64,000 bases of DNA from Eutypa lata (Eukaryota > Ascomycota > Sordariomycetes > Xylariales > Diatrypaceae), in NCBI GenBank assembly GCA_022661535.1, contig JAKULF010000005.1, forward strand, positions 3,844,001 through 3,908,000, in the 5' to 3' direction. Below, piece by piece: positions 56,453-64,000 of this stretch (position 1 is the stretch's first letter; each line of letters opens with the position of its first letter). The notes below the pieces were generated by a model. The model saw nothing but the letters and a program-made list of their open reading frames with translations, did no database searches and was not told where the DNA came from. The translations under genes and the position numbers were made by a program.

Positions 56453-57350
56453 CGTTTACGGCTGTGGTGGCTGTGGTTGTCGCGAGATGGGATCCGTCGT
56501 TGTTGCTCTCAGGTGGGGGTTATGGTTCTTTGTTTTTGCTGTCGCGGTAGGTAGGCAGGTGGGTAGGTAGCTAGAAGAAGAGGGGGAAACGAGTAGGTAC
56601 ACTTTCTGAAAAGTATTTTCGATTGTACGATGCTGATCCTGATGGAATAAGAAGGTTGAAGATGAAACTGGATCACTGCCACAGGAAATAAGATAAGTTT
56701 GTATTAATGCGAAATTCGACTAAAGGGCAATCTCCTTGGTCATTGACGAATAAATAATAAGTTGGGTGGTAGAATTAAGCCTGAAACTTGAATGGGTGAA
56801 CTTTAACTTTGCTGGGTTATGTTACTGAGTTATGTTACTGCTAAATCATTGGTGGGATAGTAGAGGTAAATACCTAACTAGAAGGGATGTGACGGCATAA
56901 AGAATTTACAAACCTCAGCCTTGCAAGAGCGTTCCATTTATATGGGCCTTTCAAGTTTTATCCAATCAGAAGCTACTCAGGTCCCTGGAAGTGGAGTAGA
57001 GCAGAGCTACGTAGAGCTAAGGAGTGGAAACAGACACTCAGCCTTACACATGCATGTGGGCTGATGATGTCGTTGATTTTACCACCTATTTGGGTAAGAG
57101 CAAGCATGTCACTTTAGCATAACGTGTATGAGGAGTTCATTTGTTTAAGAATACAGATCATTCAAGTTATGGTCTTATTCATGAATGAGTTATAAATCGC
57201 TTACAATCCGAGTTGTCCGGCACTCTGCTGCTTCCTAGATCTTGGGTTTAGTAGCAGGTAGCTCTTCCACTCAGTTGAGCTTATTTTCATACACACGGGT
57301 GGCATACACACACACACACCCACATCCACCCACACTCACATATATGCACC
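56453..57350. promoter_or_regulatory. Divergent promoter between YAF9 and COQ11
   Basis: 898 bp between two outward-facing starts. Near COQ11 there is a CA-rich leader (57307-57345). No specific operator recognised. Confidence 0.4.
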
Positions 57351-58297
57351 ATGTCAGCAGCTAAAAGGCTGGTTGTCTGCGGTGGCAATGGGTTTCTAGG
57401 ATCTAGAATATGCAAATCAGGCGTTGCAAGAGGATGGGACGTCACCTCAATCAGGTAATTATGTCGGCCCACTGCAGTTATATATATGTTCACTCACTAA
57501 CCCCATCACAAAGCCGATCCGGAGCTCCAAAATGGGAGACCGTCACATCGTCCTCCACGCCACCATCATGGGCCCACAAAGTGACCTGGGAGCGGGCCGA
57601 CATCCTGCGCCCAGCGACCTACGCGGCCTTACTCAAGGGCTCCGACTTCGTCGTGCACAGCATGGGAATCCTACTAGAAGCCGACTACAAGGGGGTACTG
57701 CAAGGGCAAGAATCGCCTATCAGCGGCCTGCGCAAGGCCTTCTCCCCAGCCAAGCCGCGGTCCTCGGTCAACCCGCTCGAGCGGGACGTGAAACCAGGCC
57801 AGGAGGAGGACATCCGGCCCCCGGAGACCAAAGACCAGCAGCTCACCTACGAGACGATGAACCGCGACAGCGCGATCGTGCTGGCGCGGGAGGCGGCGCG
57901 CGAGGGGGCGAAGGCCTTCGCGTACGTGTCGGCGGCGGGCGGCGCCCCGGTCCTCCCCGCCCGCTACATCACGACGAAGCGGGAGGCCGAGTCGGCCGTC
58001 GCGCGCGAGTTCCCGGCCATGCGCGGGGTCTTCGTCCGCTCGCCGTTCCTGTACGACAGCTCGCGGCCCATCACCATGCCGATGGCGGCGATGACGGGGG
58101 CGGGCGCGCTGTTCAATAGCGTCACGGGCGGCGTGCTGGGCGCGTTCATGGGCGCCGCGGGCGTGAAGCCCCTGAGGGCCGATGTCGTGGCCGAGGCCCT
58201 GGTCGAGGCCCTGGATGATGAGACGGTCAAGGGTCCCGTTGAGGTCCCACAGATCGAGGAGTTGGCGAATAAGGCGTGGCGGAAGAATATGCTGTGA
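57351..58297 (+). CDS. COQ11: Coq11-like mitochondrial NAD(P)-binding SDR protein
   Basis: Atypical short-chain dehydrogenase of the NDUFA9-like group; in yeast Coq11 (YLR290C) is in the mitochondrial coenzyme Q synthome. Exons 57351-57454 and 57514-58297 (donor GTAATT, acceptor AAAG) give 295 residues. The Rossmann motif LVVCGGNGFLGSRICK is at 7-22, followed by SISRSGAPKW across the splice, WERADILRP, FVVHSMGILLEADYKG (cofactor-site loop), YETMNRDSAIVLAREA, AYVSAAGGAPVLPARYITTKREAE (active-site-like Y-x-x-x-K) and VRSPFLYD. The C-terminus closes with PVEVPQIEEL. Intact. The gene name is by resemblance to the yeast protein and its fungal relatives. Confidence 0.85.
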
Positions 58298-61059
58298 AGA
58301 GAGAAAAAAAAGGGGGAAGGAAGAAAGTGGAGAGTGACCAACTCTGCTCTATGATGGGATCGGGGTCATCGGATGATAAAACTGTACCATAGTCCTGCGA
58401 TGCTATCCCCGATCTGTATGTATAAACACAATGGTTTAGAGAATGGAACTTCAACTTCAATTCTTACACTACCCTGTACTGGGTTTGCTGAGTCATGTAA
58501 GGTAGATTTTCTTCCGCACTACTAACATATATAAGAGGCTTATCTCCGCAGTGCGATGTGACGATACGTCGTCATTGGCCAGTAGCGTCGTCAACAATTT
58601 AGTTCTGAGCTAGGAAGTAAGTACCAAGTCCATTCTGAGATTATACAGAGACTGATCTATAGGCGCGATAAACAATGTAGGTGATCGCTTCCCGCACGTT
58701 TTCAGTTCAGCCCTAAACTAAACCCAATGCCTGCTCCATTGAAAATTTTAACCCTTGAAGTACATTCATAGACTGCACTCCCATCACATACAACCACCAT
58801 CACAGCCCCTCAGGCATCGCAGGTCTAAATGGGATGGGATCTCACCAAGACGAATAGGGCCCGGTGTAGGACTAGCACAAAACCTATAGGGCTTCAAATA
58901 TGGTGCTCCATTAGACGTCACTATTGACCATAATACAAATCTTCAACGCGACAAGACTATTGCCATATTGTCAGGGCAACTCTTACCGGCAATCTTCAGA
59001 TGGGGGGTCAAGGATTGGGAAAACAACGGCAAGAATAAGAGTTGTAGCTGGTCTTACAACAGGCTCATATCCGAGAATGACCTGGACTTGGTGAGTTCTA
59101 CCGTGGACCCAAAAGACTTTTGATGTTTCGGTCTCGATAAATTACCCCCCAACCCCCAACCCCCACGCCTCCCCGCCCCCCCTCGGGCCGGTGACACGGC
59201 CACAACCTACGCCTAGGTGAAATTCGCCCGAATCTTGAAGTCCCGAATCTAAACCGTACTGCCGTCTTCTCAAGGTTCCTCAGGGACCTACCAGTACTAG
59301 TCCTCCTGCCATTAGTCCTGCCACCAGACGTCGTGAAAAGAACTTCATATCGCCTTGAAACAAAGGAAGTGGTTGAGTAGGAACCTCCGAAGCAGGAGGC
59401 AGGTTGTCAGCAGTGCGCAGAACATTGCCCAGGGCCCTTTATGGTGGCCCCGGGATAGAGGCGCAACGTCTCTGCCACAGCAGATGTGATGGGATCGCCA
59501 TGGGGAGTTTGACCCGAAACAGGCTAAGGGAATCTCTTTGTAGTGAGGTCCTTCAGGATCTCGTCGTCAACATCGACACCTTCCAGAGACGCTTGTCGAG
59601 CCTTTCTCTCACAGACTCTTTAGGCGTTTCTTCTTTGGGTCTCTCTGACACCTCTCTTTCTCTTCTTCGAGGCCGGGTTCTTAGAAGAAGAACAAGAGGC
59701 GTTGGCGGCGAAGTCTCCGAAAGAGAGGTTCGGGCCTGTTACGAGCTGGAAATACCTGTCCCAAAACTTGGGTAGAGTTTGGGTTTGGTTGGCCAATTAT
59801 TCTCGCCATGTTTTTGGGCTTATAGTTTTGTCGAAAACGAGACTGTAATCGGAACAAACCGAAAACAATCCCGAAAACAGCTAATCTCAACACCTGACGC
59901 CAACATGCACCGAAGAAGAGGTTCACATGAAGTGCCCACTGAGACTTGTCTCAGTGTCGGCAATGAAGCGGGGACAAGTCAACGCCCTGGTGTGGCGGGC
60001 GTTGTCCTCAATAGCCCAAGTATAGCCTTGGATCGAACTGTGGTCTACTTACGACCGGACTTATTCAGAAAGGAGCATCGCGAGCTTAATCCTTCGGCGG
60101 CGAGGGATGGCCGTCTTGCTGGGCTGCACGACAAAGGTTAGTCTAAGTACACTCTTTAAGCCTAGTAATTGATTGAAAAAGAATCCGAGCAGAGGTCCTT
60201 ACGAGAAGACATGGGGGGTAGGCGCTATGCCGACAGGGTGTATGAGCTAAGCGAAATATAGCATCTCGGGACCGTAATTCGAGGAATGCCCTCCCCAAAG
60301 CAATATAGGGAGCAAAGGGATAATGCCGCATATAAGACCGAAGTCGCCATTGCGAACTGGTTTCGTAGAATAGCAGAATAAACTATATACTCTGCAAAAG
60401 GCTGCACACCAAACTCGCATCCCTAACCGTCTGTCTCTTTTCTCGGCGTTGTATGCCTAAGAAAAGAAGTGGATTCTGTGGTTTCGTTTCTGGGAAGATT
60501 CAAATAAACCTGCTAAGCCAGGGAGTCGGGGCGCCCGTACGCCGCGATGTACGGGTCGAGGTGGGCCCGTGCGATGCGGACCACGATCGCGAGCTCGGCG
60601 TCGACGCCATGCTTGTACATCTCGATGCCGGATTGCTTGAGTGCCCCGGGAACGGCGAGATTGCGGTGAATGGTGCCAAGCACGCAGTACTTGGTAAGGT
60701 AGCCATTGCATTTATCTACAATGGGAGTAGCTTCGAATTGTGTTACGAGGGCTTTAGGTACAGGAGTGATTCCGAATTCCATCAGCCATGTAAAATTCTA
60801 AGCTGAAGATTTGTACAGGTTGCTCTTGATTTGTCAAGTTTGCCGTAGATGCCAAGTCGATAGTAGTACTATCTTCGTCCTTTACGAGAGCGTGACGACA
60901 GGCTAAAGAGGCAGTTTGTATGTAAGTCAAACACCCCCTTAACTTGCCTCAGATCTCAGGCCGCCGTATGTATATTTTGTACCACGCTAATGCACCAAGT
61001 TTTGGCCAATCAAATCTTTAGGATTTTTCGCGAGCTACGGCGGCTTAAGCTTACTTGGT
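58298..61059. other. Gene-poor region right of COQ11
   Basis: No supported gene. Pyrimidine-rich stretches (about 59140-59180, 59600-59690) and several short frames are present. A minus-strand frame at about 60513-60782 (RIARAHLDPYIAAYG with GALKQSGIEMYKHGVDAE) reads protein-like but matches no family I know and may be a relic. Composition falls towards AT at the right end. Confidence 0.4.
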
Positions 61060-61470
61060 GATTTTTACCTTTTAAAATGTTATAAAATAACGCATTATAA
61101 TATATAATAATTCGTAATAAATTTAAAATATATTTAATAAATTTAAAACTTTATATACGTTAAATTTATAAATTAATATATAATTAAAAATTTTTATTAT
61201 TTTTTTAAATTTAAAATAAAATTATATAAATTAAAATTAATAAATTATTTTATAAAAATTATTTAATAAAAATTACTTTATAAATACGTTTAAATGCGCT
61301 TTTTATATATATATTATTATTATTATTTTAATTAAAAAAATTATAATATATAAAGTTTTTATTATATTAAATTATATTTATATAATTTTTTTATAAATAA
61401 TTAAAATTATAATAATAATAATAATAAAATATAATTAAAAAGAATTTATAAATTTATAAACTCAAAATTT
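61060..61470. repeat. AT-rich, RIP-like block (left)
   Basis: About 400 bp almost entirely A and T. The few C bases are mostly in CpG or in ACTT contexts. It is sharply bounded by normal DNA at both ends. Interpreted as saturated C:G to T:A mutation of former repeat DNA. Confidence 0.65.
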
Positions 61471-61771
61471 TGCCGACCGCTGCGGTGCAAAAAAGTACGG
61501 CCCTTCGCAAGCTCCGGGGACTTTTTTCCGACCTCCGGGATCGGCAAAATTTTGCGCCGCAGGCTGTAGCCTACTACGCCAGATCCGAAGAATCTAGCCG
61601 AAGAATTTATCCGAAGTCAAGGGCAGCTGACAATAACAGGGCCATTCGAATTGCGGTAGTACTTACTTTTACTTACAAACTCTATAGTAAATTATGTACT
61701 ACGGCAATTCGAATGTCTGGAAGATCCGAAGGATCCAGGCTGCGGGATTCGAATCTTTTTGCTCTTTCTTT

Positions 61772-61848
61772 GGGATTCGAACCCTAAGCTCTACAAATTT
61801 ACTACTACGTATTACGGATTCTACAGATTTAGCCACTACACTACAGGC
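61772..61848 (-). tRNA. tRNA-like sequence with A and B boxes (pseudo-tRNA or SINE head)
   Basis: On the minus strand TAGTGTAGTGG (61843-61833) fits the A-box pattern and GGGTTCGAATCCC (61784-61772) is a perfect B box/T arm. The spacing of about 50 bases is right for an internal Pol III promoter. The anticodon arm is not well formed and no CCA-side acceptor pairing is clear, so it is more likely a tRNA-derived element than a working tRNA. Confidence 0.45.
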
Positions 61849-61939
61849 TTTTTACACTAATCACTGCATACAAATCTTCCACTTAACTCCATATATATAC
61901 CCAATTCTGCGCCCGTACGCAGGTTTAGCCGACCTATAG

Positions 61940-62560
61940 CCGAGCTAGCTGGTTAAAAGCTAGGTAGGTGGTCAAAGCTGCCACCACCTAGCTGCACCCA
62001 CCTAGCTGCACCTAGCTGCACCACCTTAGAAATCCCTAAGTGGTCAAAGCTTTAGGGCTGTAATTTGTAGGTCTGTAGGTCCGAAAGGTGGCTAGTAAGT
62101 GGCTAGTAGGTCTGTAGGCTGTAGGTCTGTAGGCTACAGTAATCTAGCTGTTGCAGCTACCTATGTACAGCTGTAGGTCAGCTGTAGGTCTGTACGCTGC
62201 AGGGTAGGTCTGTAAGCCACCTAACTAGCTGCTGCCACCTACAGCTTTTAGACCTACAGCTGCTACAGCTACTTATATACAGCTGTAGGTCAGCTGTAGG
62301 TCTAAAAGCTGTAGGGCTGTAGGTTGTAGGGTAGGTCTGCAAGCTACCTAGCTGCTGCCACCGTACAGCTGCTACAGCCACCTACAGCTGTAGGTCTGTA
62401 GGTCTAAAAGCTATAGGGTAGGTTTGTAGGTCTGTAGGTTTAAAAGCTACAGGGTAGATCTGTAGGTCTGTAGGTCTAAAAGCTGTAGGTTTAAAAGCTG
62501 TAGGTCTAAAAGCTGTAGGTCTAAAAGCTGTAGGTTGTAGGTGGTCAAAGCTAGGTGGCC
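61940..62560 (+). repeat. Minisatellite AGCTGTAGGTCT(G/AAA) family
   Basis: Long array of AGCTGTAGGTCTGTAGG-type words, ending at about 62470-62530 in a 15-bp unit AGCTGTAGGTCTAAA repeated four to five times. CACCTAGCTGCACC-type words precede it. It shares words and order with 7690-8180. Confidence 0.85.
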
Positions 62561-62730
62561 CATAAAACCTGAAGGATGCACCCAATCAAAGTGCTGAATC
62601 TTTTTTAGGACCAATCAAAAGACTAGTGTCAATTAGCTTCGAACTAGCTCGGCACTAGGTCCTTATCAACCCAAAATCGACCAATCCGCGAAGGGTATCC
62701 TTATTAATATCCGCTATTCGTGCCAACCTT

Positions 62731-64000
62731 GTTTTTACGATTAATTTTACGATTAATTTCGAGCTATGTTAAAATAAAAGATCTTTTAAATTTAATAAAC
62801 TTTTAAACTTTTAAATTTTTAAATTTATAAAATAATTTATAAATTTATAAAATAATTTATAATTTTATAATTTTATAAAATAATTTATAATTTATAAACT
62901 TATAAATTTAAATTAAATTATATAAATTATTTATTTAAATAATTATTTAATTTATATATTATTATTATTATTTTAATTAAAAAAATTATAACGTTTTAAG
63001 TTTTTTTTATATAATATTTTTTTAAATAATTTTTTTTAAAATAATTAAAATAATAATAATAATATATAAATTAAATAATTATTTAAATAAATAATTTATA
63101 TAAATTTATTTAAACGTTTTTTTTTTAATATATTATAATTATTTATTATATCGTTAAAATTATAACGCTTTAAGTTTTTATTATATAATATTATTTTTAA
63201 ACGATTTTTTACGAAATAATTAAAATTATATTAATAATATATTAATTATAAAAGCGTTTAAATAAAATATTTTAATATTTATAAATTTTTAAATTTTAAA
63301 TTAAAACGAATGATTTTTTTTAAATTTATAATAATAATATATATATATTTATAAATTTTATTTAATTTCGTATTTAATAATATATTTAATTTTTTAATAT
63401 ATATTTTAATTAATTAATTATTAAATAAAATATAAAAAGAATAAAAATTAATTTATATAAAAAAAACGTTTTTAATATTTATAAAGTTAAAAATTATTAA
63501 ATTAAATTAAACTTTTTTTCGTTAATATTAAAATTTTATAAATATTTTTTCGTATTAAATTTAATAAATATATAAAATATAATTAATAAAAAAAAACTTA
63601 ATATATAAAATAACTTTTAACGGATATTTTTTTTAACGTTTATTTAACTTTATATAATTAAAATTTTAATAAAACGTTAATAAAAATTCGAAAAAATAAA
63701 CGATTTTCGAATTTAAATTTTTTATATAATAAAATATAAAATTTTAATTTTTATATTAATTAAATTTATAAAATTAACGTTATATTTTATTTAAATTATA
63801 TAAAATTAAAATTACGTAATATAAATTACTTTTTATTTATATTATATAAAATAAAAATTTATATATTAAAAAAAAATATTATTAATATATATTTTTTATT
63901 ATAAAATAAATATAAATAAATATAAATTTAATATAAAAAAAACTTATTTTTTTTTTAAATATATTATTAATTAAATATAACGAATAAATTAAAAAATATT
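62731..64000. repeat. AT-rich, RIP-like block (right, runs off the window)
   Basis: About 1.27 kb of nearly pure A+T. By eye CpA and TpG are almost absent after about 62900, and surviving C is nearly always CpG (ACG, TCG) or ACTT. No coding potential. Its far end is outside the window. Confidence 0.75.

Larger units (their letters stand above)
61471..62730. other. Normal-composition island between two AT blocks
   Basis: Contains a tRNA-like element and a long minisatellite (listed). The frames seen here, such as the P-T-A-F-R repeat protein, are repeat artefacts. Confidence 0.55.

Noticed and set aside
62178..62585. Minus-strand repeat proteins (P-T-A-F-R type) and possible CRISPR-like array
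   Set aside because: Produced by the minisatellite; units are contiguous without unique spacers and the genome is eukaryotic.
62731..64000. Mitochondrial DNA insertion as the source of the AT block
   Set aside because: No mitochondrial gene or tRNA is visible, and the CpG-restricted C pattern fits RIP-type mutation better.

Overview
The window reads as nuclear DNA of a filamentous ascomycete (Pezizomycotina). Most genes carry short GT-AG introns (roughly 50-120 nt) with CTAAC/CTGAC-type branch sites. The gene families are typically fungal: Zn2Cys6 regulator, Pth11/SAT4-type rhodopsin-domain protein, AA9 and PL20 CAZymes, PDR-type ABC transporter, ERMES subunit Mdm34 and Coq11. Two very AT-rich blocks near the right end look like mutation-saturated (RIP-like) repeat DNA. 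All gene models were spliced by hand from the sequence; no search was run, so family names rest on recognised motifs.

Layout. 1-8.9 kb: gene-poor accessory DNA with one intact Pth11-like gene (1478-3110), a decayed gene with in-frame stops (about 4339-5424), a secreted glucuronan-lyase-like PL20 gene (5649-6522), a possible P-type ATPase fragment, a tRNA-like element, a minisatellite and an ankyrin remnant.

8.9-24.3 kb: the most interesting region, a compact set of seven catabolic-type genes. It holds a Zn2Cys6 regulator, a Dal5-like MFS permease, a tartrate/isopropylmalate-type dehydrogenase, a succinate-semialdehyde dehydrogenase, a GABA transaminase, a type II HAD-like hydrolase and a DAO-family FAD oxidase. 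The transaminase and the semialdehyde dehydrogenase are divergent and share a 612-bp promoter containing a palindrome close to the yeast UGA (UAS-GABA) element. A plausible reading is an inducible accessory pathway: the permease imports an amine or amino acid, the oxidase and HAD enzyme convert it, and GABA-T plus SSADH feed the product to succinate.

25-35 kb: a polytopic membrane protein, a 12-cysteine small secreted protein and a long PDR-type ABC transporter whose model needs a 13-nt microexon. 35-38 kb is a gene desert. 38-44.3 kb: an equilibrative nucleoside transporter, inositol-pentakisphosphate 2-kinase and a divergent AA9 LPMO with Phe at the axial Tyr position. 45-49.3 kb: decayed material, including a fungal STAND N-terminal-type gene followed by a LIM-domain remnant. 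51-58.3 kb: housekeeping genes MDM34, YAF9 and COQ11. 58.3-64 kb: gene-poor DNA ending in minisatellites, a tRNA-like element with A and B boxes, and AT-rich blocks. The minisatellite family at about 62 kb also occurs at about 7.7-8.2 kb, so related repeat DNA lies on both sides of the gene-bearing segment.
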